A DNA stretch of 64,000 nt from Rhabdophis nuchalis. Lineage: Eukaryota > Chordata > Lepidosauria > Squamata > Natricidae. The position numbers and the translations under genes are program-made. The stretch covers positions 167,105,503-167,169,502 of the forward strand of contig CM077645.1 in NCBI GenBank assembly GCA_039707465.1, written 5' to 3'. Shown piece after piece: positions 33,860 through 46,343 of the stretch; position 1 is the stretch's first letter, and each line of letters opens with the position of its first letter. Below the pieces are notes generated by a model. The model was not told where the DNA came from and ran no database searches. It saw only the letters and a list, made by a program, of their open reading frames with translations.

Positions 33860-34898
33860 ACAATGCCCCAGAAGCATTCCTATCATTCCTATCCCCCGAT
33901 GGGGGAACGCCAAGAGAGAAGGCCGGCAGAAAGCGGAAGCAGAGAAACGGAGGAGGGTGAAGGGGGGGGTCATTTCCACTGAGGTATTTGCCATCAATAC
34001 GGTCTTGGGGAGGGGCAGGGGCGGTGGGAGAGGGGATGGACACTATCAGTTGGAGGATCGTGGCCGATGGTTACAGGTGGTCACGCGCTCCAACTCCCCT
34101 TGTCCCCATCGCAGACTAGGTGGGCAAGAACCACAGACCCGGGGCCCAAGGCTGATGCTATGCAACGCCAGGTCCGTGGTACAAAAAGCCCCCCTCGTAC
34201 ATGACCTTGTGTCAGAGGGGGACCCGGACCTGGTAGGCATTACGGAAACCTGGTTGGGCCACGAGGGAGGACATCCCCTCGTAGAAATGTGCCCACCGGG
34301 ATACCGAGCCTTCCATCAGCCTAGGGCCCTAGGGAGGGGTGGGGGAGTGGCGATTATGGTTAGGGAAGGTCTTGAGCCAAAGGAGACCACGATCCTTCAG
34401 ACGACCGGGTGCGAGTCCCTCCTTGTGAAGTGGGGCCTAGGGAGGCAGTTGGGCGTGTTAGTTGTATACCTGGCTCCTCGCTATGCAACAACAGCCCTGC
34501 CCGAGCTCCTAGAGGTGATAGCCAAGGCGACGGTTGAGACCCCCAGACTTTTAGTCATGGGGGACTTTAACCTGCCGTCGGTAGGCGAAACCTCTGGTGC
34601 AGCTCGGGAGTTCATGGCTTCCATGACAACCATGGACCTGACCCAGGTAGTTTTAGGCCCTACCCACGAGGGCGGACACACCCTGGATCTAATCTTCATC
34701 TCGGGACAGTGGAGTAGTGATCTGGGAATAGGGGATTTAGTCATCACACCCCTGTCATGGACAGATCACGCTCTCCTTCGGCTCAACTTTCCAATCGCTA
34801 CACCTCACTGCGGGGAGGCGGAATCGGACATTCCTATATGGTTCCGCCCCAGGCTCCTGATGGACCCGGTAAGGTTCCAAAGGGAGCTTGGGCCAATT
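33860..34898 (+). pseudogene. Host LINE (CR1/L2 group), 5' part: endonuclease
   Basis: The plus frame encodes an APE-type endonuclease: [40 protein letters not shown] and [11 protein letters not shown]. It would nick DNA for target-primed reverse transcription. The sequence stops at ELGP, 34898, and its missing continuation is found at 37976, beyond the inserted second LINE. AATT occurs at both junctions. The first part is open, but the whole copy is broken by the insertion and downstream mutations. Confidence 0.8.
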
Positions 34899-37800
34899 GC
34901 CACAAGTGCCACAACCCCCGCAGGCTAGGCGGTCAGGGAGTACAGAGCCAGGGCCTACGGCTGATGTTCTGCAATGCCAGGTCCGTGGTCAACAAAGCCC
35001 TCCTCATCCATGACCTCGTGTCAGAGGGGGAGCCGGACCTGGTAGGAATTGCGGAAACCTGGTTGGGCCACGAGGGAGGACGCCCCCTCGTTGAAATGTG
35101 CCCACCAGGTTACCGCGCTTTTCATCAGCCTCGGGCCCTAGGCAGGGGTGGTGGGGTAACGGTTATTATTAGGGAAGGTCTGGAGCCGAGAGAGACCATT
35201 GTGCCACAGACCACCGGTTGTGAGTCCCTCTGCGTGAAGTGGGGCCTAGGGAGGCAGTTGGGCTTGCTAGTTGTATACCTGGCTCCCCGCTATGTAACAG
35301 CAGCCCTGCCCGAGCTCCTCGAGGTGATCGCTACGATGGCAGTTGAGACCCCCAGACTTTTAGTCATGGGGGACTTTAATCTGCCATCGGTGGGCGAATC
35401 ATCTGGGGTAGCTCGGGAGTTCATGGCTTCCATGATGGCCATGGACCTGACCCAACTAATTCAAGGCCCCACTCACGAGGGTGGACATACACCGGATTTC
35501 ATCTTTGTCTCAGGCCAATGGAAGAGTGATCTGGGTATAGGGGATATAGTCATCACGCCCTTGTCATGGACAGACCACTCACTTCTCCGGCTCGACTTTC
35601 CAACCGCTGCCCCTCACCGCAGGGAGGCGGAACCTGAGTCACCAATTTGGTTCCGCCCCAGGCGCCTGATGGACCCTGATGGGTTCCAGACGGCGCTTGG
35701 GCCACTTCCTGTACCCCTGACCCGCGCCCCGATGGAGGACCTCGTGGCCGCATGGAATACTGCGACCACGGGAGCCTTGGATCGGGTCACGCACTTGCGG
35801 CCTCTCTTGCGGCGGCGAGCCACCCTTGCTCCTTGGTTTACCGAGGAGCTAGGGGTGATGAAACGCCACAAGAGATGCCTAGAGAGAAGATGGAGGTCTA
35901 CCCATTCTGAATCTGACCGGACACAGGTAAGAGCCCATTTACGGACTTACATTGTGGCGCTGAGAGTGGCCAAACGTCATCATTGTGCCACCCTCATAGT
36001 ATCCGCAGAAAACCGCCCTGCCGCCCTGTTTAGGGTGACCCGCTCCCTCCTTCAACAGAGGGTGCGGGAAGCCCCGCTACAGGGTAGAGCAGAGGAATTT
36101 GTGACTTTTCTGCAGGAGAAAATCGCTCAGATACAGAACGAGTTAGCCCCCATTGATGGCCCAGTGGGATGCCACGAGACAGATCTTGTTTGGGAGGAGT
36201 TTGACTCCATTACTTCTGAGGATATGGACAGGTTACGTGGGCGACTGCGAGCCACCACATGTTTATTGGACCCGTGTCCCTCCTGGCTTGTACTGGCATC
36301 CTGGGAGGTGACACGAGGCTGGCTCCAAGAGGTTGTCAACGCATCCTTAAGTGAGGGTTCCTTGCCTGCTTCCCTAAAAGAGGCTATGGTGAGGCCCCTC
36401 CTTAAGAAGCCCTCTTTGGATCCAGCTCTATTAACCAACTATCGTCCAGTCTCCAACCTTCCCTTTCTGCGAAGGTTGTTGAGAGTGTGGTGGCACAACA
36501 GTTTCCCCGTCACCTGGAGGAAGTTGATTATCTAGACCCGCGCCAGTCCGGCTTTCGGCCCGGGCATAGCACCGAGACGGCATTGGTCGCGTTGGTCGAT
36601 GATCTCTGGAGGGCCAGAGATGGGGGTTGTTCCTCCATCCTGGTCCTATTAGACCTCTCGGCGGCTTTTGATACCATCGACCATGGTATCCTATTGCATC
36701 GGCTGGAGGGGTTGGGGGTGGGAGGCACTGTTTTACGGTGGTTCTCCTCCTACCTCTCTGGCCGATCGCAATTTGTGTTGACAGGAGAGCAGAGGTCGAC
36801 CCCGAGACCCCTCACATGTGGGGTGCCTCAGGGGTCGGTCTTCTCGCCTCTCCTGTTTAACACATATATGAAGCCGCTGGGTGAGATCATCCGTGGTTTT
36901 GGGGTAGAGTACCATCTCTACGCTGATGATACTCAGCTGTATATATCTACCCCAAACCACCCCAACGATGCCGTAGCGGTGATGTGCCAGTGCCTGGAAG
37001 CCGTACGGATCTGCATGGGAAGAAACGGACTCAGGCTCAACCCGACCAAGACCGAGTGGCTGTGGTTTCCGGCTGCCCGATTCAACCAGCTGATTCCATC
37101 GCTGGCCATTGGGGACGAACATCTTGCCCCAGTGGATGGGGCGCGCAACTTGGGTGTCCTCCTGGATGCCCGGCTGTCCATGGAAGACCAAGTGACAGCC
37201 GTGGCCAGGAGGGCGTTTTACCAGGTCCGCCTGGTTCGCCAGTTGCGCCCCCTATTGGATCGGGACGCCCTTCGCACAGTCACTCATGCTCTCGTGATAT
37301 CCTGACTGGACTATTGTAACTCTCTCTACATGGGGCTCCCCTTGAGGTGCACCCGAAGACTTCAGCTGGTCCAGAATGCAGCCGCGCGAGCAATAATGGG
37401 TACCGCAAGGTATACCCATGTAACACCGCTCTTGCGCGAGCTGCACTGGCTACCTGTCGTCTTTCGGGTGCACTTCAAGGTGCTAGTTCTCATCTTTAAA
37501 GCGCTCCATGGCTCGGGACCTAACTATCTGCGGGATCGGATTCTGCCCCATACATCCTCCCGGCCGATTCGCTCCCACAGAGAGGGACTTCTCCGGGTGC
37601 CGTCCACTAGACTTTGTCAGCGGGCGACGCCCAGGGGAAGGGCCTTCTCTGTGGCGGGCCCAGCCCTCTGGAACGACCTTCCCCCCGACATTAGAACAAC
37701 TATGGACCTCCGCTCCTTCCGTCAGAAATTAAAAACTCACTTTTTCTGCTTGGCCGGCCTAGGTTAGTCTCTACCTCAGGGATTAGGAAATGTTAATTTT

Positions 37801-37975
37801 AAAATGGGAATTTTAGTACAGGGATAGTTAGATTTAATTTGTTTTTATTGTATTTATGTATGTATATATTTTATGTTGTTTTAATTTCTCCCTGTGCACC
37901 GCTCCGAGTCCCCTCGGGGAGAGGACGCGGTTATAGAAATAAATTTTCTATTCTCTTATAGAAATAAAATATTCT
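34899..37975 (+). mobile_element. LINE (CR1/L2 group) nested inside another LINE
   Basis: A near-complete copy lies between AATT duplications at 34895-34898 and 37976-37979. It starts 'gccacaagtgccacaac' and ends with a 3' tail 'ttatagaaataaaat'. It is closely related to the intact copy at 52.5 kb. It carries endonuclease ([22 protein letters not shown]), RT ([36 protein letters not shown]) and the C-terminal domain. It is disabled by a one-base loss at about 36465-36472 and by a TGA at 37303-37305 where the intact copy has CGA. Confidence 0.9.
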
Positions 37976-40243
37976 AATTCCTGTGGACTTGCCCCGCGAC
38001 TTGGCTCAGAACCTAGTGGCCGCATGGTTAAGTGCGGCCACGGAGGCCTTGGACCGAGTCGCGCCCTTGCGGTGACAAACCACCTGGGCTCCTTGGTTTA
38101 CCGAGGGGCTCAGGGAGATGAAGCGCCACAAGAGACGCCTAGAGAGCAGATGGAGATCATCTCACTCCGAAGCCGACCGAACACTAGTGAGAGACCACAT
38201 TAGGACTTACTTAGTGGCGATAAGAGTGGCTAAACACGAGTATTATGTCACTTTTATTGCATCCGCAGATAACCGCCCTGCTGCCCTGTTTGGGGTGACC
38301 CGCTCCTTCCTTCAATAGAGGCCGCGGGAAGCCCCTTTAGAGGGTCGAGCAGAGGAATTTGGGATTTATCTGCAGGAGAAAATCACTCGGATTCGGAGCG
38401 AGTTACCCTCCATCGACAGTGGCCCAGTCGAGCGTGCCGAGGCTGTTCTTGTGACACCATCATGGGAGGAGTTTGATTTTGTTACTACCGAGGATATGGA
38501 CAAGTTGTCAAAGAGACTTAGGGCCACCACATGTTTATTGGACCCGTGTCCCTCCTGGCTTGTACTGGCATCCTGGGAGACAACACGAGGCTGGCTCCAG
38601 GGCATTGTCAATGCATCTTTGAGTGAGGGGTCCTTGCCTGCCGTTTTGAAAGAGGCGGTAGTAAGGCCCCTCCTCAAGAAGCCGTCCCTGGATCCAGCAT
38701 TATTAGAGAACTATCGTCCCGTCTCCAATCTTCACTTTTTAGTGAAGGTTGTTGAGAGTGTGGTGGCTCAACAGTTTCCGCGACACTTGGAGGAAGTTGA
38801 TTATCTAGATCCGCGCCAGTCCGGCTTCCGACCCTGTCACAGCACCGAGACGGCATTGGTCGCGTTGGTTGATGATCTCTGGAGGGCGCGGGATAGAGGA
38901 TTTTCCTCTATCCTAGTCCTATTAGACTTCTCAGCGGCTTTTGATACCATCGACCATCGACCATGGTATCCTATTGCGTCGACTGGGGGGGTTGGGGCTG
39001 GGAGGCACCGTTTTGCGGTGGTTCTCGTCCTACCTCTCTGGTCGGTGGCAATGTGTGTTGGCAGGGGGGCAGAGGTCGACTTCGAGGCCCCTCATATGTG
39101 GGGTACCTCAGGGGTCGGTCCTCTCGCCCCTACTGTTCAACACATATATGAAGCCGCTGGGTGAGATCATCCGTGGTTTTGGGGTGGAGTACCATCTGTA
39201 CGCTGATGACACTCAGTTGTACATATCCACCCCAGACCATCCCAACGATGCCGTCGAGGTTATGTCCCGGTATTTGGAGGCCGTACGGATCTGGATGGGT
39301 AGTAACAAACTCAAGCTCAACCCGTCCAAGACTGAGTGGCTGTGGCTCCCGGCACCCCGTTTCAGCCAGATTATTCCAACTCTGGCCATTGGGGGCGAAA
39401 CACCGGCCCCCGTGGAGAGGGCGCGCAATTTGGGTGTCCTCCTGGACTCCCGGCTGTCTATGGAGGACCATGTGGCAGCCGTGGCCAGGGGGGCGTTCCA
39501 TCAGGTATGCCTGATGCGCCAATTGCGCCCCTTATTGGACCGGGGTGCCTTACGCACAGTCACTCAAGCACTCGTCACGTCTCGACTCGACTACTGTAAT
39601 GCTCTCTACATGGGGCTTCCCTTGAGGTGCACCCGAAAGCTACAGTTAGTCCAGAACGCAGCCGCGCGGGTAATTACGGGAGCGCCTAGACACTCCCATA
39701 TAACACCTATCCTGCGCGAGCTGCACTGGCTTCCTGTGGTCTTTTGGGTGCACTTCAAGGTCCTAACTACCATCTTTAAAGCGCTCCATGGCTCGGGGCC
39801 TAGTTATATGCGAGACCGCCTCCTGCCCCATACATCCCTCAGACCGATACGCTCCCACAGAGTGGGCCTCCTCAGGGTGCCGTCGGCCGGACAATGCCGA
39901 CTGGCGACACCCAGGGGGAGAGCCTTCTCTGTGGCGGGACCAGCCCTTTGGAACGACTTGCCCCCTATACTCCGTACCATTTCTGACCTCCGCCTCTTCC
40001 GCAAGTGTCTGAAGACACACCTATTCCAACTAGCCTGCCTTGCGCAGCCTCCAATACCGACTCTTAAATAGTTTTAAAATGGGGATTTTAATTCGGTTTT
40101 AGCACAGGCCCTTAGTGGAATAAGTTTTTTAAAAAAGAAATAGTTTTATATGTTTTGTATGTTTTAATGTTCCTGTGCGCCGCCCTGGGTCCATTCGGAG
40201 AAGGGCGGGGTATAAATTAAATAAATAAATAAATAAATAAATA
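37976..40243 (+). pseudogene. Host LINE, 3' part: RT, C-terminal domain and 3' UTR
   Basis: This continues the copy split at 34898, starting at the position homologous to residue about 395 of the 52.5-kb protein. It has [22 protein letters not shown] core motifs [14 protein letters not shown] and YADDTQLY (about 39200), and the C-terminal RSHRVGLLRVPSAGQCR. Breaks: a stop before 38090 (tga after 'ttgcgg'), TAG at 38316-38318 where the relative has CAG, and a tandem 7-bp duplication (cgaccat twice, 38951-38964) that shifts the frame inside FDTIDH. It ends in (AAAT)n. Confidence 0.85.
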
Positions 40244-40244
40244 T
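40218..40244. repeat. (AAAT)n tail of LINE
   Basis: Six AAAT units directly after 'gggcggggtataaattaaat', forming the LINE 3' terminus. Confidence 0.9.
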
Positions 40245-40824
40245 CACTGCATTTGAGGCATTTTTTCAGGTTTACAATACTGTAGCTGTTTTTCATATCT
40301 GCACAAATGGTTTATAATGAATGAACTCCTTTTATTTCCACTGTGTGTCATGAATCCCAAGCATTTGGATTTGGGCAGCCTTAAATAATAACATAACACA
40401 AAATAAATCCCGTATTAAAATAAATAGAGGGAAACTTGCTGACCTCCAGATGTAGTAGATTGCAACTTCCTGAATTTCCAGCCGCTGTGGCTAGTGGCAA
40501 TAGAGGATTGATTCCCTGTCAAATAAACAGCTTGTCTTTTTTCATTTCTTCTGTATTTCTGCCTCTGAAAATTTCTGGGAATTTAGTTACGGTTGTTTAT
40601 GTAAATGTTTGACCTTTCATAAAAATATTATTACAGCACTTCGTTTGTCACTCAAACTTGAGCTTTTATAATTGAATAAGTTATGATTCCAACTTCTGTA
40701 AAACTGAAACTTTCCTCCTCTTTTTCTCCCCATAGGGATGTTTTTCTACTGATTAGACTGCTTCAATTTGAAATATTTTTTATGATCTTTGACCAACTCG
40801 AGGTTTTAGCAGAAATGTAAATAT

Positions 40825-41045
40825 CAGGGTTTTTTTAAGCGAGTTTTTAATCGATTTTATCAGAGAATTTTACCTGGTTTTAGAACAGGTCCTAAATTTA
40901 ATTGATTTTTAAAGTATTTTGTATATTGTATATTGATGTTTTGTGGTTTTATTATGCCTGTTCACCGTTCTGAGTCCCGCAAGGGAGAAGGGTGGTATAC
41001 AAATTTAATAAATAGTAAAATAGTAATAATAGTAATAGTAATATA
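40825..41045 (+). mobile_element. LINE 3'-UTR fragment
   Basis: 'aacaggtcctaaatttaatt', 'gcctgttcaccgttctgagt' and 'aagggtggtatacaaattta' match the 3' UTRs of the other LINEs here. It ends in a (TAG/TAA) repeat. No coding part is retained. Confidence 0.7.
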
Positions 41046-42459
41046 ATACTGAAATCGAAGTTAAAATTAATTACTAATTATACTAATTTTGGGACCAGAC
41101 ACCATACATTATATAGGGTTGTGTTAATCCACTTCTAACACAAGTTTTTGATTAAAAGTTGTACATAGTCCAATACCTCAAAGAGAAAAGGGTTGTTAAA
41201 AAGAAGTATAGATACATGGATATAATCTTTATCTAGTTTGACTTCATAGGTCAGATATTTTGTAATTGAGAATGAGAAGTAGAACAAAAAGAAATCATAA
41301 TACTGCATTATTTATCTTACTTTATCTGTGCCTTTACTAACTACAGCCATGTTTTGAATGTTAGTAATGCACATTTATTAATCTGTTCATGTTATTTTGG
41401 GATTTTATCTAATAGCCGATATGTAATAGGAGAAATATAGGATTAATCTGGGTGGACAGGGAATAACTTTACAACAGATTCCAGTAAAGAGTTTCTAAGA
41501 TTTCTACTGAAATTGCAATATTACAGGGAGTAGTTCAAAAGGTTTAATGGCCTCAGAGCCACATAGGCAGAATATTTCTTAGTAGAGCATCTTTCTATAT
41601 ATACTTTGAGAATTGCTGATGAAAAAAATATTGAATTGGAGAAGTGGGAAAGCTTTCAATATTTGTTAATTGTTAGCTCATCTAGAAATCTTGCTAGATC
41701 TACTGTTGTTGGGGGCATTTTGCTATTCTTTGTTTATGTTTTTAGATAAAGGATCATTTTTAAAAAATGTTAAACTTGCTTATCTTGTCCCAATGCCAAC
41801 AAAGCTCCAGAGAAAAAAATGTTCATAATAAATTCAGAACTGCATCTTTCTACAGTACAGTATACAGAGACTTCTAGGTTTCAGACTTTTGCAAAACATT
41901 TTATTCCAAATGAGACAAAAGTATGCACCGAAATAAACCTAAATCTACAGATTTATCTAGAGTTAAGTAAAGCTTTCTGAAATATTAAAAGTAGTATTTG
42001 TAAAAAACTTTCTGATTGCAAATACATATGCACAATTTACAGTACTATATGTTGTTCTGTACTGTTCAAGCCTATACAATCATTATAGAAACAATGCTTT
42101 TCAGTTGGTTTTATGTGTAAGTATTTAAATTAAGATTTTTGCTTAAACAACTTTTCATGCTTAAGGCTACAACTGCACTTACTGCTCATACTTAAGCTGG
42201 TCATGGTTTCACGGCAACTTTAATTGGCTTAAGAAAATCCTATCACAACTGAGTTATTTGGGAATAGCTTTCAAAATATTGTACTCAGTTTATTAAAAAT
42301 ATTGTTATTCTTCTCAGTTGCAAAGAATCCTGAAGTGGTCAGCTAAAAGGTGCATAGCAAAATTTCTTCTAGTCAATCTGTTTCAAAGTAGGAAAAAGTG
42401 AGCCTAACAAAACACAGGGCTGTTATGCATCCAAATTTTAAGCAATAAAATAGAGTTTA
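41046..42459. other. Unassigned flanking DNA
   Basis: AT-rich; nothing named. Confidence 0.4.
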
Positions 42460-42520
42460 AATATTTATTTATTTATTTATTTATTAAATTTATACCCCAC
42501 CCTTCTCCTTGTTAGGACCC
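42460..42520 (-). mobile_element. LINE 3'-terminal fragment with (ATTT)n
   Basis: (ATTT)n followed by 'aaatttataccccacccttc' is the reverse-oriented LINE 3' tip; only about 60 bp remain. Confidence 0.65.
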
Positions 42521-42969
42521 CCTATATTGCTCTCCGTTTGGGAGCAATATAGTTCTGCTAATTTCAATGCATGTAATAGCAGTGTCTCATATTAAAATAC
42601 GAGGATATAGAAACCGGCTGTAGCATATTAACTTCAGTAGGTCATTCAAAGGTCTTGAGAAAGACCTTGTAAAACATCTTGCGCTAAAGTTTGTGCACAC
42701 ACACACAAAAAACACATTTTTCAAATGGCTTGACATAAAAGAAAGCACACTGGGTTCAATATTAAGAATTTAATTAGCACTGGTTAAGATTCACTTCCAA
42801 ACAGATTATACCAACATGCAGATAAATTACTAGCTCCAAGTTTGTATTATTCATTGCAAATGATTTATATACTCATATACTCAATAAATTTTGTTTAAGA
42901 TTACAGTTGATGCATATACTGTTTATTTATGCTCTAAAAAGCATAGAAACGACAAATTTTCCAGTGCAG

Positions 42970-43176
42970 TTTGTTCTGTGTAGTGGATAAGGCACTAGGC
43001 TAGAAAAAAGGAAACTGAGTTTTAATCCCATTTTACACATAAAAGACCGAGGTGACTTTGGGCCAGTCACTTTTTCTCATCCAAACTCACTTCAAATGAG
43101 TTTATGAGGAAAGGAAGAGAAGGAATGAGTATATCTTGAGTTATTTATAAACAATAATAAGGGTAGGATTTTAAAA
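42970..43176 (+). mobile_element. tRNA-derived squamate SINE
   Basis: The head 'gtagtggataaggcactagg' and 'gagttttaatccc' resemble tRNA A and B boxes. The body has 'gactttgggccagtcacttt'. The tail 'gagttatttataaacaataa' and 'aagggtaggatttt' is the usual 3' end. The tail half (from 43105) is also the outer part of the palindrome's left arm. Confidence 0.7.
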
Positions 43177-43350
43177 AACACAATAAAAATTAAGGCTATT
43201 ACCTGAACACTCATAATACTTTACCTGTAAAAGTGTTCAATCTCATATACCAGTATGCTGAGAGCTTTGACGTTTATGTATCCAGTTTGTTAACCGGAAG
43301 TGACGTCCGATTTGCTTGGAGCGTCATTTTGAGTGGTCCGGAAGCTTCAG
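43105..43350 (+). repeat. Left arm of 511-bp palindrome
   Basis: 246 bases match the reverse complement of 43370-43615 at all but two positions (43323/43397 and 43343/43377). The outer part is the SINE 3' tail, then about 115 bp of otherwise unfamiliar DNA, then 'aaccggaagtgacgtccgat' and 'tcattttgagtggtccgg'. Confidence 0.97.
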
Positions 43351-43369
43351 AGACCTTCAGGAGGCTTCC

Positions 43370-43615
43370 CTGAAGCCTCCGGACCACTCAAAATGATGCT
43401 CCAAGCAAATCGGACGTCACTTCCGGTTAACAAACTGGATACATAAACGTCAAAGCTCTCAGCATACTGGTATATGAGATTGAACACTTTTACAGGTAAA
43501 GTATTATGAGTGTTCAGGTAATAGCCTTAATTTTTATTGTGTTTTTTAAAATCCTACCCTTATTATTGTTTATAAATAACTCAAGATATACTCATTCCTT
43601 CTCTTCCTTTCCTCA
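43370..43615 (-). repeat. Right arm of 511-bp palindrome
   Basis: Inverted copy of 43105-43350 separated from it by a 19-base spacer. It ends at 'cctttcctca' exactly where the left arm begins within the SINE. Beyond it, 'cgtcattttgagtgcttgga' resembles the inner part of the left arm, suggesting that hAT-type sequence lies on both sides of the fold. Confidence 0.97.
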
Positions 43616-43893
43616 GGCGGCACGTCATTTTGAGTGCTTGGAGGCTTCAGGGAAGTTCATGAAGCCTTCGGAGGGCCTCCAGGGGGGGTGGGGGAGGCTC
43701 TTTTCCCCCTCCCCAGGCTCCTATAAAGCCTCTGGAACCTGGGAAGGGTGAAAAGAGCAGGCAAAAAAGGACAAATTCAGCTGGCCAGGGCGCACATACG
43801 CGCTGGCCAGCTGACAGGGCATCGCCTCGCATGGCCTGACAAATGGCTCCGCGTGCCACCTGTGGCACGCCTGCCATAGGTTCGCCATCACGG
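43616..43893 (-). mobile_element. hAT element (cagtgatggc family), left end lost
   Basis: The right terminus 'gccataggttcgccatcacgg' is the family's inverted end. Upstream are 'ggctccgcgtgccacctgtg' and GC-rich interior. The partner end is not found; the palindrome sits where it should be. The following octamer, cagtaggg, would be its target duplication. Confidence 0.6.
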
Positions 43894-43901
43894 CAGTAGG
43901 G

Positions 43902-44916
43902 AGAACAGGGATGGTTGGTCGTTACTTGAGGCAATTCGTTTAACATTATTTTGATCTTTGGCTCTCATGGACAACCTCCATAACTTGAGGACTGTCTGTA
44001 CTTTGATTTAGATCACTTGAGTGCTCAGGCCTATATTTGCTGAATTGTCCATATTGTGGTTAACGTTTGTACTCTACTTCTCTGCAAGTTCAATTCAGGA
44101 CCCAAATCAACATACTGTGGTAATGTCATCATGCTATTGCATGTGAATTATACAACTGTAACTCTCTCAACATAATATTTTTCAGCTAATTAAAGATTAA
44201 TGCATTAACGGATCTAAAAGCTTCTGTAGACATCCAACATTCAAGTAAGACAAATGGTCGTCCAGGTATTTGAGACAGCCTATAATGCATTATTTATTTG
44301 AGCTACTATGTGAAGGTTGTTAACTCATTCTTTTACATTTTCCTATATAGCAAGATGCAATGTACATGTTAGAAATTTATAGAATTTATAGAATTTCAGT
44401 TCAAATATGATAAACTTTCAAGAAAACTGGCTGTATGTGGGGGGCAAAGAGATAATGTTCACGAGCTGAGATACTTATTTAATATTAGTGTAATCAGTAA
44501 TTCTTGAAATGTTTGATGTAACAATTAGGATCTGGGTTTTTGAAAAAGACTGATCAAGCAACAATTAATTGACAATTCATTCCATTTACATAATGTGTGT
44601 GATTAATTCTGGAAAAGTCTGGCTCCAAAGATATTTTTGGAGAAAACTGATACTTAACCTCCAGTCCTGATTAAAATCTGAGCAGAGAAAGATTGTCGTC
44701 AGCAACAGAAGTTAAGTTGTGAATCCAGGCTTAACCACATTTTTTTATATTAGTGGTTATGTATTACTATTCAGCATTATTTAGATTTAACCAAAGTGCG
44801 GAATTATAGCCTTCACAGTTTGCATAGCTCCTCCCACCTCTCTTTCTCAGTCTCTGTCATGCCAGAAGGTAGGTGGTGAAGAAGAACGTCTACGAATGAA
44901 ACAGTCTCTTCCATAT
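43902..44916. other. Unassigned flanking DNA
   Basis: Includes 'taacttgaggactgtctgta' near 43980, possibly an end of a 'ttaacaactg' MITE, and a small 'tagaatttatagaattta' repeat near 44380. Otherwise unassigned. Confidence 0.35.
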
Positions 44917-45284
44917 AGCTAGTCCTCAACTTGATACCAGAATTTATGTTACTAAGTGAGCCAGCTGTTAAGTAAGTTGCACCTGATTTTACAACTTTTT
45001 GCCATGGTTGTTTTCAGCTGTTAAGCGAATCATGCAGTCATTAAGCAAATCCAGATCCCCCACTGACCTTGCTAGGAAGGTCACAAATGGAGAACCTATG
45101 ACCCCAGGATGCTGCAACCATTATAAATACATGCTGGTTGCCAAGTGCCCAAATGTTGGTCACTTGATCATAGGGATGCTGTAACAATTGTAAGTGTGAG
45201 GACTGGTTATAGATCACATTTTTTAATGCTGTTGTAACTTCGAATGGTTGCTAAATGAGTGGTTGTAAGTCAAGGACAACCTGT
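44917..45284. mobile_element. MITE of the 'ttaacaactg' family, near complete
   Basis: Ends 'agctagtcctcaactt' and 'aagtcaaggacaacctg' are imperfect inverted repeats, and TA follows on the right. The interior has the conserved family blocks (for example 'gaccccaggatgctgcaacc'). A TA duplication suggests Tc1/mariner-type mobilisation, but the left TA is ambiguous. Confidence 0.6.
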
Positions 45285-45385
45285 AATAGCTACAAAAAGA
45301 GGAGAGTGTAAAATACAAGGTGTATCTGTTCTCTTTATAAAAGCCTCGCTTATTAATTTAGAAAACAAAGGGGAAAAGTCTAGGA

Positions 45386-45721
45386 CAGTGATGGCTAACC
45401 TTTTTGGCACTGAGTGCTGAAACTGAAGTGCATGTGCTGGAGCACCGGAACCCGGAAGAAAGCAGCTGGCCGGTGCACATGCATGTGGTGACCAGCTGCT
45501 CTTCCAGGTTCTGTCACATGCAAAAACCAGCTGCCCGGCATATATGCATGTGCCAGAACCTGGAAGAGAACAGCTGGTTGGTGTGCATGCGTGCCGGACC
45601 AGCTGTCCAGCATGCATGCGCGCAACGGAACCTGGAAGAGCAGCTGGCCACAGTGTGTGTGCCCACAGACAGGGTTCTGTATGACACCTCTGGCACGCAT
45701 GCCATGGGTTTGCCATCATGG
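45386..45721. mobile_element. hAT element (cagtgatggc family), exact 8-bp duplication
   Basis: gtctagga flanks the element at 45378-45385 and 45722-45729. Ends are cagtgatggctaacc and ggtttgccatcatgg. The interior is a GC-rich set of diverged repeats built on 'aacctggaagagcagctgg'. No transposase is present. Confidence 0.92.
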
Positions 45722-46343
45722 GTCTAGGATGAGAGGATCATATGTAGTCAGCAAAAAACCTCTTGTTTATTGACTGGATGAGCCTGTCATTATAGTACAG
45801 TACTTCGTTGCATAAATTAGAAACTGTGTTTTGTTACAAACCCTTTCTTCTTTCTGTAACATACTGTTTAATGCAAGGCATCAAAGTATATTTGTATTCA
45901 AGTTTTTATAAGCTTGTATTCTTATTAGTTTTTTTAAATAAAGCAGATAAATGGGGACTTCACTTAAGATATATTGCTTACCTTCTCTAATATCTGGCTA
46001 TCCACTCTTTTATTGATCTTAAATGTTGTTTGCAATCACCAAAACTCAAGGTCACAGCAATTCTTTACTAGCGGCTACTTTACTGGCGCGTTCTGTCATT
46101 AGACATAAAGTACATCATAAATATTGGAAAGGTAAATTACTTGAAAATTTGAAACATGTAGTCTGTGTTTTAAGTATATATAATATGATAAAATATTTTC
46201 TTCAGGCACTTGTCCAGATAATCTCTGAATCTGTGCTTTCAGTTAAAAATTAGCTTATAAAACCAAGCTGCCCCAAAGTATTGTAACTAGTCTGAAAGGA
46301 AACAATAGATATACCTATTTGCTCCTTTAAATGAGAAGCAAAT

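Noticed and set aside
33860..40243. Apparent LINE with two endonuclease domains in series
   Set aside because: Explained by one LINE inserted into another with AATT at both junctions.
45270..45719. 149- and 107-codon frames with Cys/His/Met-rich repeats
   Set aside because: They lie entirely within a GC-rich non-autonomous hAT element and arise from its internal repeats.
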